DNA from: Bufo bufo
Lineage: Eukaryota > Chordata > Amphibia > Anura > Bufonidae
DNA: 64,000 nt
Direction of reading: 5' to 3'
NCBI RefSeq assembly: GCF_905171765.1
Contig: NC_053393.1
Span: 190,367,921 to 190,431,920 of the forward strand
Shown: one piece after another, positions 30,650 through 43,628 of the stretch
How positions within the stretch are numbered: the stretch's first letter is position 1
How the letters are laid out: each line of letters opens with the position of its first letter
Notes under the pieces: model-generated
The model's input: only the letters and a program-made list of their open reading frames with translations
Databases searched by the model: none
What the model was told of the DNA's origin: nothing
Made by a program: the position numbers and the translations under genes

Positions 30650-33400
30650 AAAAGTCCCTATATAAGAGCAGTATTTGTGGAAGAAGGTATATCACACCCC
30701 TGCTTCAATCAGTTTTTTTTTTGAGGGGGCAATTGGTATATCACAGCAGTATAAATTATTTGTTCCAATAGCGTTTGTCACTCTGTGAGCTGAGGTAATG
30801 CAGAATAAACCGCAAACAAATGCTGCACTACCCAAATGCACTATATAGAAAGTATATAATTGGTATATAACACCCCTGCTTCAATCAGTTTTTTTGGGGG
30901 GCAACTGGTAAATCACACCATTAGAAATTATTTTTTCCAATAGCGTTTGTCACTCTGTGTAGCTGAGGTAACGAAGCCAAACCGCAAATAAATGCTGCAC
31001 TACCCAAATGCACTATATGAAAAGTATATTATTGGTATATAACACCCCTGAATCAATCATTTATTTGGGGGGGGGCAACTGGTAAATCACACCAGTAAAA
31101 ATTATTTGTTCCAATGGTGTTTGTCACTAGCTGAGGTAACACAGCTAAACCGCAAAAAAATTGTCCACTACCCAAATACACTATATAGAAAGTATATAAT
31201 TCGTATATAACACCCCTGCTTCAATCAGTTTTTGGGGGGCATCTGATATATCACACCAGTAGAAATTATTTGTTCCAATAGCGTTTGTCACTCTGTGTAG
31301 ATGCGATAACGCAGCCAAACCGCAAACAAATGCTGCACTACCCAAATGCAGTATATAGAAAGTATATATTTGGTATATAACACCCCTGCTTCAATCAGTT
31401 TTTTGGGGGGGCAACTAGTATATCAGACCAGTAGAAATTATTTCTTCCAATGGCGTTTGTCACTATCTGTAGCTGAGGTAACGCAGCAAAACCGCAAACA
31501 AATGCTGCACTACCCAAATGCACTGTATAAAAAGTATATAATTGGTATATAACACCCCTGCTTGAATCAGTTTTTTGGGGGGGCAACTAGTATATCACAC
31601 CAGTAGAAAGTATTTGTTCCAATAGCGTTTGTCACTATCTGTAGCTGAGGTAACGCAGCAAAACCGCAAAAATATGGTCCACTACCTAAATACACTATAT
31701 AGAAAGCATATTATTGGTATATAACACCCCGCTTCAATCAGTTTTTTTTGGGGGGGAACTGGTATATCACACCAGTAGAAATTATTTATTTCAATGGCAT
31801 GTTTCACTATCTGTAGCTGAGGTAATGCAGCAAAACCGCAAACAAATGCTGCACTACCCAAATGCACTATATAGAAAGTATATAATTGGTATATAACACC
31901 CCTGCTTCAATCAGTTTTTTGGGAGGGGCAACTGATATATTACACCAGCAGAAATTATTTGTTCCAATAGCATTTGTCACTCTGTGAGCTGAGATAACGC
32001 AACAAAACAAAAAAATAGGTGCTGCACTACCCAAATGCACTATAAAGAAAGTATATAATTGGTATATCACACCCCTGCTTCAGTTTTTTAGGGCGGGAAC
32101 TGGTATATCAGACCAGTAGAAATTATTTGTTCCAATAGTGTTTGTCCCTCTGTGTAGATGCGGTAACGCAGCAAAACCGCAAACAAATGCTGCACTACCC
32201 AAATGCACTATATTGAAAGTAGATATTTGGTATATAACACCCCTGCTTCAATCCGTTTTTTGGGGGGCAACTAGTATATCAGACCAGTAGAAATTATTTG
32301 TTCCAATAGCGTTTGTCACTCTGTGAGCTGAGCTAACGCAGCCAAACCGCAAACAAATCCTGCATTCCCCAAATACACTATATAGAAAGTATATAATTGG
32401 TATATAACACCCCTGCTTCAATTAGTTTTTTTGGGGGCAACTGTGATATCACACCAGTAGAAATTATTTGTTCTAATGGCATTTGTCACTATCTGTAGCT
32501 GAGGTAATGCAGCCAAACCGCAAGCAAATGCTGCACTACCCAAATGCACTATATAGAAAGTATATTATTAGTATATAACACCCCTACTTTAACCAGTTTT
32601 TTGGGGGGCAACTGGTAAATCACACCAGTAGAAATTATTTGTACCAATGGCGTTTGTCACTGTGTAGCTGAGGTAACGCAGCCAAACCGCAAACAAATGC
32701 TGCACTTCCCAAATGCACTACATAGAAAGTATATAATTGGTATATAACACCCCTGAATCAATACTTTTTTGGGGGATGCAACTGGCAAATACACCAGTAG
32801 AAATGATTTGTTCCAATGGCGTTTGTCACTATCTGTAGCTGAGGTAATGCAGCCAAACCACAAAGAAATGCTGCACTATCCAAATGCACTATATATAAAG
32901 TATATAATTGGTATATAACACCCCTGCTTCAATCAGTTTTTTTTGGGGGGGCAACTGGTATATCACACCAGTAGAAATTAATTGTTCCAATGGTGTTTGT
33001 CACTATCTGTAGCTGAGGTAATGCAGCCAAACCACAAAGAAATGCTGCACTATCCAAATGCACTATATATAAAGTATATAATTGGTATATAACACCCCTG
33101 CTTCAATCAGTTTTTTTTTGGGGGGGGCAACTGTTATATCACACCAGTAGAAATTAATTGTTCCAATGGTGTTTGTCACTATCTGTAGCTGAGGTAACGC
33201 AGCTAAACCACAAACAAATGCTGCACTACTTAAATGCACTATATAGAAAGTATATAATTGGTATATAACACCCCTGCTTCAATTAGTTTTTTGGTGGGGC
33301 AACTGGTATATCACTGCACAGAAATTATTTGTTCCAATGGCGTTTGTTACTATCTGTAGCTGAGGTAGCGCAGCTAAACCGCAAACAAATGCTCCACTAC
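30650..33400. repeat. ~171-bp satellite-like array, 16 units
   Basis: The block accagtagaaattatttgtt recurs at about 30751, 30924, 31097, 31262, 31435, 31608, 31777, 31951, 32117, 32288, 32459, 32630, 32799, 32971, 33147 and 33319, a period near 171 bases. Each unit also has tttgtcactctgtgtagctg, aaaccgcaaacaaatgctgc and a G-run. It lies between the transposase start and the missing right end. Open frames inside it carry no conserved protein. Confidence 0.92.
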
Positions 33401-33404
33401 CCAG

Positions 33405-34143
33405 GAGCATTGCTTAGTCCAAAGTGCATCACCAGGTATTCATAGTGAACGTCACGGGTGTTGAAGGCGGTCTTCCACTCGTCCCCTTGACGAATTCGGA
33501 TCAAGTTGTCGGCCCCACGCAGATCTAATTTGGAGGAGATCTTAGCTCCTCTGAGGCGGTTAAACAACTCTGGAATAAGGGGAAGGGGGTATTTGTTCTT
33601 GATAGCGATTTTATTTAGGCCCCTATAATCGATGCATTGGCGGAGAGAACCATCTTTTTTCTTTACAAAGAAGAAGCCAGCGCCAGCCGGCGAAGATGAT
33701 TTCCAGATAAATCCTCTGTCAAGATTTTCTTTGATGTACTCAGATATGGCTTGTGTCTCGGCTGGTGACAGAAGATAAATGCGACCACGGGGAGGTGAAG
33801 AACCAGGAATCAGATCAATTGGACAATCATATGGCCTGTGTGGAGGTAACGTCTCAGCCTCCTTTTTATCAAAGACGTCAGCATAGGTATGGTATGCTGC
33901 AGGCAGATTTTCAAGATTTTGTGGTACCCTGGGTAACCGAGCAGGCCGAACAAGAGAAAGACACTTTCCAAGGCAGTACTGTCCTCAACGAAGCACCTCT
34001 CCAAACTACCAATCAAGAACAAGTTTATGGGTATGGAGCCATGGAAGCCCCAAAAGGAGAGGGTAAGAAAGACTTCGAAGAACCAGGAACAAAATCTCTT
34101 CTGTATGTAGTCTTACAGGTTCAGTACAAAATTGTACGGACTC
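33405..34143 (-). pseudogene. Gypsy copy 3, partial reverse transcriptase
   Basis: Minus-strand reverse transcriptase remnant: from about 33720 toward 33430 it reads a [21 protein letters not shown] block, [38 protein letters not shown], then [14 protein letters not shown] at the break. Upstream (33720-34130) is the pol leader. The break at 33405 removes the YLDD box. The rest of the element continues at 40818 after the L1 insertion. It is distinct from copies 1 and 2 in sequence but belongs to the same Ty3/Gypsy group. Confidence 0.85.
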
Positions 34144-35051
34144 GACGGGGCGTGGCTAGCTGCTAACCGGTAAAGACGTCTCTCACAGCAGCTCCGTCAC
34201 TGCAAAGTGAATCTAAACTCATCTGCCCTATAATCTAGGTCTATGGACCCCTTCTAGGATCCCAAGAGACTCTAAGCAACATCTGCTCTGTCCTGAATCT
34301 TCTTAGGGGCCGAAAAACCGCTCCGTCACGGATCAACGATTGAGGCCTAGCGGAGGAAGAATCCCCGGCCTAGATTTGTAGCGGCACAAAGGTGAACACA
34401 GAGACTCCCCCCTGTCTCTATCGGCAAGATCTACACCACCGCAAGTCGGACATAAGGTAATTGCCCCACAAAAGAGCTTACCATAATCCGGCGTCATAGG
34501 GGTTCACTACATCACCCTGTAATCCCGGTGCGGGCGCCATCTTGTAAATCCGACAGAGCGTTCACATAACCTGTCACCGGAGGTAATCCCTGGTAAATAA
34601 ATCAAATAACAACCAGAGGGAGACCTCTATTAAAGGTGCCGGACAGCTGCAGAAAGATTTGTGCGATCGCTCCCAGTAAAGGTCGCATTCAGTGTACAGC
34701 AAGCTTCATGTCCTCAGCCTAGCACTGGTTATTAGCGTTTTTCTCCACCTTACCTGCCCCCCTGGCAGATCAGTATTAGGTCTGGAAGTTTGCAGGCTGT
34801 CGTGGAGTGTTCACTCTGTATTATCGGATTTAAAGAGACAGCGTCATACCTGGGTTCCGATTTAAAGAGACAGTGTTATATTTGGAATGCTAACCCAAAA
34901 TGACAGAAGTTTTCTAGCCGCAACACATTAGGCCTTAAAACATAAAAAAGAAAAAAGGGAAAAGAAAACTACAGAGCGAGATGGTCTAACCTCGCTGCCC
35001 TAACCAATACTCACCCTAATAGCATGGCATATCAGCCTGATTTAGCCAAGA

Positions 35052-36164
35052 TTGGTAAAAATAGGTGGCTCCAAAGCGGGGGAAGCGGCTGGTCAGCAAA
35101 AATCAAATCCAACAAATGGAAAGATGGATACATTTTTGAAAAAAGCAGCTTCTACTGTCGCAGCCAGAGAACATAAAATGGCGCCAGACACTCCGAACGC
35201 CTCAAGCCGCAAACAGGCGGAAATCCCGGCCCAAGAATAGGAAAGTGGAGAAGAAATAGACAACCTACCCATCTCCAGATCTTTCCTGAAAGAAGCCCTG
35301 GCGTCCTCGCTCTCCTCTGCACTAGAGCCTATCAGCTCTGACCTATCATCCATTAAACTTGATGTGAGGCAGATAGGGAGAAGAGTAGAGACCCTGAAAG
35401 AAAACCAGACAAGCGTCATTCAACATCAGAAAGCAGTTACAAATAGCGTCTCCCTGATTCAGAAAAATCTCAATAGCTTATACAGCACAATTGAAGACCA
35501 GGAGAACAGAGGAAGACGTAACAACCTTTGCTTCCGTGGCATCCCCGAATCTGTAACCGCAGGAGACCTTCCTTACACAGTAGTACAGATATGCCTCATG
35601 CTTCTGGGACCTGACACAGCCCACGAAGTTATCCTGGAGAGGGCCCATAGGGCTTTGAAACCAAGACCTACACCGTCTGAACCCCCCAGGGATGTGATCT
35701 GCAAGTTTCTGGCATTCCCTGTAAAGGAAGCGATGATGTATAAAGTAAGATCCGGAGGACCCATACAATGGGAAGGAAAAGACATCCTCATTTTCCAAGA
35801 CCTGGCCCAGTCCACCCTGAGGAAGCGGAGAGCACTTAAACCTCTTACAGACTGGCTTAGGTCCAAGAAGATTCTCTACCGTTGGTCCTTTCCTTTTGGG
35901 ATCTCCTTTATGTTCGAAGGACGCAGACTGTCTATCACCTCACATCAGGACTTAGAGTCACTATATGATTTGCTAGGCTGCGGTCCTCTAAACATCCAAA
36001 ATTGGGACCCTGTACAGGACCTTCTAGAGCTTCCAGAAATACCCAATTTGGATCCTTGGGAAAAACAACAAACACCGAAGTCTCAAAGACACAGAAAAAA
36101 CACCCGAGGTCCATCTCCAAGACGTCTACAAGTGGACAATTGTTATCCAATTAATCGCCACTAA
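35052..36164 (+). pseudogene. L1 ORF1 protein
   Basis: RNA-binding chaperone of the L1 ribonucleoprotein. About 370 codons with one in-frame TAG at 35238-35240. Codons 1-60 are basic and lysine-rich. A coiled coil follows (about 85-150: VRQIGRRVETLKENQ onward). The RRM starts at the hallmark ENRGRRNNLCFRGIPE near codon 155, and the C-terminal domain has VILERAHRALKPRP and FPVKEAMMYK. Length is close to the usual ~340 residues. The tail is basic (KSQRHRKNTRG). Confidence 0.88.
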
Positions 36165-36672
36165 GTATACACTGCTAAAAGTATATTGATATAACTTTTC
36201 TGCCTGTCACTTTAACTGCTCCTCTATCCCAACTCCCTCTCATGTCAATTTGCTTCTTTAGGGATATGGTATACTCTCTATAGTCAAACACCTATTGTTT
36301 CCCAGATGGTTACTAACCTCTTCATAGGGTGATCCAATTGATACCAAATCCCCCCCCCTCCCCCCCCCCCCTTCTCTCTCTACCTGGTTCTCCCGGGTTC
36401 TATACCCACTTCCTACTACTACTTAATTTACTCCTAAAAGTTATGTTGTATTACCCAGCAATGGCTCGTACACTAACCCGGGCATATTGCTTATTTCTTG
36501 TTCATGTTATTATTAGTTTAAAGGGACACTGCAACTCCAGACAGAATCTGTGTAATGAGGACGACTTATGTCATATGGATAGAGTTGTGGCTCCTCTGGA
36601 GGCTGGAGACTTAAAATCCACCCACACCCAAACATCAGTAGCACGTATGAGACACTTATTCTTACTTTTGCC
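36165..36672 (+). other. L1 inter-ORF spacer
   Basis: Contains a C-rich tract at 36348-36372 and no convincing gene. A small open frame at 36329-36676 has no family motif. Confidence 0.7.
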
Positions 36673-39600
36673 GTGACAGATCTCCAAATTTCCTCATACA
36701 ATGTCAAAGGCTTCAAGTCTCCTTCCAAAAGAGCCCAGATTTTCTCTTTACTAAAAAAGGAGAATTGCTCAATCATTTTTCTTCAAGAAACACATTACAA
36801 ATCTGAACATTACCCTAACCTTTCATTTTCTAGTTTTCCAGTGTGGTATCACAGTGGATCTGGATCTTCAGCCTCCAGGGGAGTAAGCATAGGATCCAAA
36901 AAAGGTAATCCATTCCAATACAGCTCACATATTCAGGATCCTGATGGCCATTACATAATGGTGAAAGGTACTCTTGCCAATCAGTTATATACATTCATCA
37001 ACATTTATGCCCCTAACACTCATCAACACAAATGGTATTCTTCTCTCTCTCCAATTGTGGAAAAGTTTAAAGAAGGTATAGTTGTTATGGGCGGGGACTT
37101 TAACATTTCACTGGATCCCACTCTGGACTCCACCTCACAAAAATCCTCTCTATCCCAAAAAAATCTCAGGATTATCCGCAAACAATTTCATTCCATCCAA
37201 TTGGTGGATGCATGGAGAATTTTAAACCCCTTATGTAGAGATTATACTTTCTACTCCAATATGCATCATTCATACCATAGATTAGACTATTTATTTATCT
37301 CTAAAGAACACCTCCAGTATTGCACTAATGCTAAAATTGGATCCATTCACTTGTCAGACCACTCCCCAATTTACCTAATGATCTCCACCCCCCAAAACAC
37401 GCCAAAAACATTCAAATGGAGATTAAACGAACAACTAATTACTATCCTCGAACTTAAAAAACAAGTACAAAACATCCTAGAGGAATACTTTCTCCTAAAT
37501 GCCATTCCCGAAACCTCCCCTCATGTAGTGTGGGATGCTCACAAAGCCTATATAAGAGGACAGTTTATTAAACTTGGAACTCAACTAAAAAAAAAGAGAA
37601 ATGCGAGGATAGAACAACTTCTCTCGGAAATCCAGAAAATAGAGGAGATCCACAAAAAATCGCTACTAGTCTCAAACCTCTCCCAACTTAATGACCTTAG
37701 ATCAGAACTAAAAAACCTCCTCAATACCAAATCACCCAGACTTTACTTACACTCCCAATTTAAATACTTCGCTCATGGCAACAAAGCTTCCAAGCTAATG
37801 ATGGGCCTCATAAAAAAGAGGAAAGTCCAAAACCATATTAGCAAAATTAATAAAAAAGAAGGAGGTACGGCCATAACCTCCAAAGACATTGCTCTTCAGT
37901 TTCAAGAGTACTACTAATCTCTGTACAACATCCCACAAAGTAGGTTAAGAGACCAAAACTCACCAATCCCAGTCTCTATTGACTCCTTCCTCAATGCCAT
38001 CACCCTTCCCAGACTGACTGAAATGCAAAAATCAGCCCTCATTGCTCCATTCAACTCGGAAGAAATAAATAAAACTATAAAAAATCTCCCAAATGGTAAA
38101 GCCCCGGGCCCGGATGGTCTCCCGGCTCTTTACTATCGCTCCTTTAGTAATACCCTCATTCCACATTTGCTACAGATCTGTAATAATTCCCTTCTAGGTC
38201 TACTCCTCACAACAGACATGACTAAAGCCCATATTACCATTCTTCCCAAAGAGGGTAAAGACCCATCTCACTGCTCAAGCTACCGCCCCATCTCCCTGCT
38301 AAATCTTGACTTAAAACTTCTTGCTAAAATGTTAGCTAACCGTCTTGCCCCATTCCTTCCAGACCTGATCCAGAGATCAGACAGGGTTTGTGAAAGGCCG
38401 AGAAGGGAAAGACAACACTGCAAGAATCCTCAATGCCATCTACCACGCAAAAAAGAAAGGTATCCCTCTGACATTGCTAAGCACTGATGCGGAGAAAGCA
38501 TTTGACAGGGTCAACTGGAATTTCATGCGCTGTGCAATGAACAAGTTTGACTTCCCTATCCCATTTATAGAAGCCACTTTTGCTATGTATTCCAATGCCT
38601 CCGCATCAGTGCTGGTAAATGACACAATATCTCCCCCGTTTGCAATTAAAAATGGCACGAGGCAAGGCTGTCCCCTATCCCCCCTTTTATTTGTATTATC
38701 GATGGAACCACTTTTACAGACTACTAGACAAGATACAAAAATAGCGGGGATAAAAATGGGTAAACAAGAACATAAAACTGCTGCCTTTGCGGACAACCTT
38801 TTAATCCTCACCACAAACCCACAAATTTCCTTAACTGTCATCCACAATTTATTAGAACGGTTCAGTCCTCTGTCCAATTTTAAAATTAATAGGAACAAAT
38901 CTCATGCCATGGGCATAGGAGTCCCCATATCTATGATAAATTCATTAAAAGCTAAATCTCCCTTTAACTGGGATAACCCTTTTATCACCTATTTGGGAAT
39001 AAAAATAGGCCCTGATCCCAACAATCTTTTCAACCTTAACTATACCCCATTACTCCAGTCTATTTCTGACCAACTAAAACATTTAGATCTCCAGACGCTG
39101 TCGTGGTTCGGTAGGAAAAACTTAGTCACTTCCCTGATCATCCCAAGATTTAACTACCTGCAGCAAGTACTCCCTATCCCAATTAAAAAGAAATATTTCA
39201 CGACTCTATTGACTTTGATCCGTAGATTTATATGGAAACAAAAAACCCAGGAACTTGGGGGGCATAGGTCTTCCCAACCCCCAACTCTACAAAAAAGCTA
39301 TTCATCTAACCAGAGTTCTCGACTGGTTTCACAAACCACCTCATAAGTCATGGTTGGAAATGGAGTCCTCCACAACCAAATTCTCACTAAGGGCACTACT
39401 GACGGGTGATAAAGAAAAATTCACATCCCTTTCAAATACCAACCAGATTATAAATTCCTCGCTCATAGTATGGAAATGGTTCCAAGATTCCAGTTGGGGT
39501 TTTCCTCTACCCTCACCCTTGATTCAAGTGAGAGATGTGCTAGAACTGGCCCATTAGAATTGAAACAATGTCTTCCCAATTCACTTAAAACATCCCAAAT

Positions 39601-40453
39601 CCCTATTATTTCACTGTTCAATGAAGAAGGGAAGTTAATAAATAAAAAAGAAATCGCCTCAATACTCTCCACTTCGGAATCAATTCCTTCTCCAATATCT
39701 TTCCTTCACACCTACATTACTAAACACATCCCCCTTCAAACACTTCTCAGACCAATCACCTGGTTTGAAGTATGGATATGCAGCCAAACTACAATTAATA
39801 AACCAATCTCTCAAATATACAAAAAATTAAATACCCCTATTAACATGCCAAAACCAGCTTTTGTTGGCTTATGGGAAAGAGACTTAGAAATCTCATTCTC
39901 ACCACAAGTTTTAAACAAACTATTTATTACCCCACATAAATCTTCAAGATGTGTCCTCATCCAAGAAAATAGCTATAAACTACTAACAAGTTGGTACAAA
40001 ACCCCTGACATCACATCCAAATACAGTAGCTCAACATCAGACAAATGTTGGAGGTGCAATGATTCAAGGGGAACTTTTCTCCACATTTGGTGGCTATGCC
40101 CTCGTGTATTAAGTTGGTGGAAAGATATATTTGACAGGAGTAACAAAATATGCAAAACCTCAATACCATCAAATCCCCAGTTAGCCTTATTAAGTCTCCC
40201 ACCATCTGATTCTACATCAATGATTCCTCCATTATTCCACACCCTGCTCATGGCCGCACGCCTCCTTTTACCTCGTTTTTGGCTCACAGCTGAACTCCCG
40301 TCCTCTGATTTATGGAGGGAAAAGATTGATATAATATACAGATTTGAGGAACTGGCGGCTGCTGAAGCGCGCAATTACCAAAAATTTAGTGGTAGATGGG
40401 ATAATTGGGTGAAATACAGTCACTCTAAACACGGGCAAGCTACCTCTGCCTAG
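36673..40453 (+). pseudogene. L1 ORF2 (endonuclease, reverse transcriptase)
   Basis: Nicks target DNA and reverse-transcribes the element RNA in place. An AP-type endonuclease comes first (ISSYNVKGFKSPSKRAQIF, LQETHY, GGDFNISLDP, RLDYLFIS, SDHSPIYLMIS; about codons 5-235). Reverse transcriptase begins near 38090 (GKAPGPDGLPALYYRSF, YRPISLLNLDLKLL, TDAEKAFDRVNW, RQGCPLSPLLFVLSMEPLL). The catalytic FADD box reads FADN, a substitution of an active-site aspartate. The C-terminal CCHC-like segment CWRC...H...C lies near 40048-40100. An in-frame TAA at 37915-37917 and frame changes near 38385, 39250 and 39540 disable it. Confidence 0.92.
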
Positions 40454-40817
40454 TAGTCGACTTTTGCCAACAGGAATACACACAGTAATCTCCAGTCAGT
40501 AAAGAGCAGTATTATATACATCTACCTAATTGTCATCTATTCAGTATGTGAAAGAAGTAAGGGTATACAAATATGTTCTCATGCCAGATTCCAAGAGAAA
40601 CCTGTGTATCAGATTTCTTCTAATAGCTAACACAAGTGTCCAAGTTACAGTTTCACTTATCTGTTACTGTTTATATCAATTATTTACCTTGTACAATTTT
40701 GTATTGACTATGTACGATTCCTGCTTCTCTCATGATTGTACAATTTTGAATACTTCAAATAAAAAATGTAAAAAATTAAATAAAATTGGAAAAACACCTC
40801 ACAAAAAAAATAATAAT

Positions 40818-41831
40818 AATTGTACAGACTCAGATAGAGCACTTCCATCGACAGATGACATCATCAATGGTCTCTGCAGGCGTCGGACTGGAATACGATA
40901 TTGATCCACAATGGCTTGCTGCAGGAAGTTTCCTGCTGATCCAGAATCCAGAAGAGCTGTCTTTGTGAACCGATTATCTCCAAACGACTAAGTTGCCAGC
41001 AGAGTCAGGGGTGGAGAAGAATTATCTTCACCTAGAGCCGCCTCTCCAATGGACCCTAGGCTCGGGAGTTTCCCGGCTTCAGGGGACAAGCACGGAGCAC
41101 ATGATCAGAGCCACCACAATAAAAACAAAGTCCTTTGGCATGGCGGTGATCACGTTCCTGTTCAGACAGCCTAACTCGGTCGACCTGCATGTGTTAAAGA
41201 ACTGCAGACAACATGGAAGGCAGAGGGTTAGAGGCTTTCAGAAGGGAAGATGTCAGATGACAAGGCTTCCTCTCACGTGCCACTTCTCTGGCACGTTCTT
41301 GGAACCATAAGTCAATTTGAGTAGCCAGGGAGATGAGGTCATCCAGGGTGGAAGGAACATCCTGTCTGGCCAATTCATCTTTAATTCTCCCACAGAGGCC
41401 CTCCCAAAGGGTGGCAACAAGTGCCTCATTATTCCAGCAGAGTTCAGAGGCTAGCGTACGGAACTGGACTGCATACCGGCCAACGGATTGGTTCCCTTGA
41501 CGCAACCGCAGTAGGGAGGATGTGGCGGAGGAGGTGTGTCCGGGCTCGTCGAACACCTTGCGGAAGGCCTCTAGGAAGGCCTGTAGATTCATTATGACTG
41601 GGTCGTTACTTTCCCAGAGGGGATTGATCCAGGCCAGTGCCTCCCCAGTAAGTTGTGACATAAGAAAAGCCACTTTGGATCGGTCCGAGGCAAATTGATG
41701 AGGCAAAAGTTCAAAATGAAGGGTGCATTGATTTATGAACCCCCGATGTTCCTGTAATACTTCAAATCTGTTATTTGTTGGGACTGGATATTTGGTCCCA
41801 ACAAATAACAGATTTGAAGTATTATAGGAAC
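40818..41831 (-). pseudogene. Gypsy copy 3, protease/gag part
   Basis: The other half of the Gypsy split by the L1. Minus-strand gag at about 41195-41784 has FINQCTLHFELLPHQFASDR, VAFLMSQLTGEALAWINPLW, FDEPGHTSSATSSLLRLRQG, and QFRTLASELCWNNEALVATL. This resembles the sushi-type gag from which the domesticated RTL/PEG10 genes arose. The nucleocapsid and protease part (40860-41190) is degraded. The gag N-terminus is lost at the palindrome at 41748. Confidence 0.85.
41748..41831. repeat. Near-perfect 37-bp snapback palindrome
   Basis: Arms 41748-41784 and 41795-41831 are inverted copies with one mismatch, around the 10-base loop tggatatttg. The left arm is gag coding sequence, so the right arm is an inverted duplicate of it. 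Confidence 0.93.
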
Positions 41832-42100
41832 ACCATTTTTTAGACAGAACTCCACCACACCACATACCGTGCATTCGACAGAGAACATCACAGTCACCAA
41901 CACAAGCATATAGGACTTCACAAATTCATCAGTACAATCTAAGACACAGATATCAATCACAGGAACAGAACCACAGAACATAGGAACAGAATCACAGAGC
42001 GCAGGAACAGAATTACAGAGCACATTATCCGCACGAAGCACAATAACAGATGTAGACACCATATCAAATGAGGAACAGTTACAGACACAGATATACAACA
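41832..42100 (-). other. Possible LTR/leader piece with short repeats
   Basis: No gene. Degenerate direct repeats (caggaacagaaccacagaac, taggaacagaatcacagagc, caggaacagaattacagagc) occur at about 41957-42020. By position it could be the leader or LTR of Gypsy copy 3, but no LTR terminus was identified. Confidence 0.35.
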
Positions 42101-42107
42101 AGAGAAT

Positions 42108-43628
42108 ATGAGGAAAGAAGGGGAAAAAATACGAATAGGAGGAAAGAAAAAGATATCACAAAAATTAGATAAAGAAATGGTAAAATATGATGCAATTTTT
42201 TATTTGAGTTCAGCAAATCTCATACCAGCACAAAACAGTTTATTGAACAAAGGACTCAAATTTGCGCCCACCTATAAGCTCAATAAATTTGATACCTTTA
42301 TAGGCATAGAAAAATTTATTAGAAGGTTGTGCCTTAAAAAATATTATGTAAAAAATCTAATTATTAGAGATAACATAAAGAATGACCAATATGTACACAC
42401 GACATTGAAAAAAACCCTCAAAGAAGTATCCTCGTCAGGAGATTGGACAGGAATTAGCTACATTCAAACAGTGTGTGGAAAGTGATCTTAGGCAAATTAA
42501 ATGATAAGTTTAAAGTAAAAAAAAAAACAATCTAACAAGAAAATAAATGAATGCAATTAAGGAATTACAGTCACAAAAATGGATTGTTATACATCCAGCG
42601 GATAAAGGTGGTGCTGTAGTGATCCAAGATGTCATAAAATATAATGAGGAATTCCACAAAGAATTATCTGATAACACAACATATAGAAAATTGGATACAC
42701 CGAAAGGTTCTATCAAGAACTAATCAATTACTGTGATAAAGGCTTAAAGAGTGGCATTCTAACTGAGAATGAACATAAATTCATATTAGATACAGAGATA
42801 ACAGAGATTACCGGTTCTATATTGTTTACCAAAGTTACACAAAGATAGGGAAAACCCTCTGGGCCACCCAATTATATCAGGGATTGGCTAACCTCTCGCA
42901 ATATTTGGATAGAATGTTACAACCGAAAGTAAAGAAAATAGCCTCCTACATCAAAGACACTACTCAGATAATAGAAATAATGGAAAACTTGAGATTTGAA
43001 TTACATTGGACTATAGGGACACTTGATGTCCAGTCATTGTACATAAGTATTAACCATGAAGATGGAATAAAAGCCATTATTCAACAGCTAATTGAGGATG
43101 AAAAATTCCCAGTTGAACAGATCAGTTTTTATAATAGAAGGTATAGAATTTATACTTAAACATAATAATTTTTTCTTTGAATCTAACTATTATTTACATA
43201 TACAGGGGACTGCCATGGGCACCAGGTTTGCCCCCAGCTATGCCAATCTATTTATGGTGCAGTGGGAGGTTGAAACCATTGCGCCCAGACTGGGGACGGA
43301 CCTGGTACTCTGGCAAAGATACATAGACAACATAAAATTTATATGGAAAGGGGAGAACGAACACCTGGAACTCTTTCTAAGAGGAATAAATAATAATTCA
43401 TACAATTTAAAATTTACATTTACAGTTAGTTCATATTCAGTAGAATTCCTAGACCTTCAGATCACAATTACGGATCACAGATTTATATGCAGTACTTACG
43501 AGAAATCCACAGCAAAAAATAGTCATATATTGTATACTAGTTGTCATTTTCCAAGTTGGCTTTCCAATATACCACAGGGAAAATTTCTTAGGGTAAAGAG
43601 GAATTGCACAGATGAAAAGCAATTTTAA
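42108..43628 (+). pseudogene. Penelope-like reverse transcriptase
   Basis: Relic in at least three frames. An N-terminal part comes first (YDAIFYLSSANLIPAQNSLL, about 42185-42245). A lysine-rich stretch with a stop follows, then a PKLHKDRENP-like segment around 42830-42870. Next come SQYLDRMLQPKVKKIASYIK (from 42893) and TLDVQSLYISINHEDGI (the first RT aspartate box). The diagnostic QGTAMGTRFAPSYANLFMVQ starts near 43203. RYIDNIKFIW is the RYIDD catalytic box with the second D replaced by N. VEFLDLQITI closes the core. The active site and frame are both lost. Confidence 0.88.

Larger units (their letters stand above)
25844..33405 (-). mobile_element. Large hAT transposon, decayed, right end missing
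   Basis: Left terminus tagtgatggtcaaacat followed by subterminal atgttcgcgaatcgcaag, the same start as the complete derivative at 2029. A ~110-bp array comes next (26140-27440), then a minus-strand hAT transposase relic (27776-30632), then an array of 16 ~171-bp units (30650-33400). The right end is missing: at about 33405 the last repeat abuts the Gypsy fragment. Two MITEs (26727-27077 and about 27449-27620) entered the left array. Confidence 0.85.
34144..40817 (+). mobile_element. L1-type LINE, full length, inactive
   Basis: 6674 bp inserted in Gypsy copy 3. It is flanked by a 14-bp duplication aattgtacggactc / aattgtacagactc (34130-34143 and 40818-40831, one difference). It has a ~900-bp 5' leader, ORF1 (35052-36164), a ~500-bp spacer with a C-rich run at 36348-36372, ORF2 (36673-40453), and a 3' end with AATAAA-like signals and an A-rich/taa tail. 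Two in-frame stops and at least three frame shifts make it inactive. Confidence 0.92.

Noticed and set aside
30640..33410. CRISPR-like regular repeats
   Set aside because: Units of ~171 bp without short conserved repeats and unique spacers, next to a hAT transposase in a eukaryotic context. It is a tandem array, not CRISPR.
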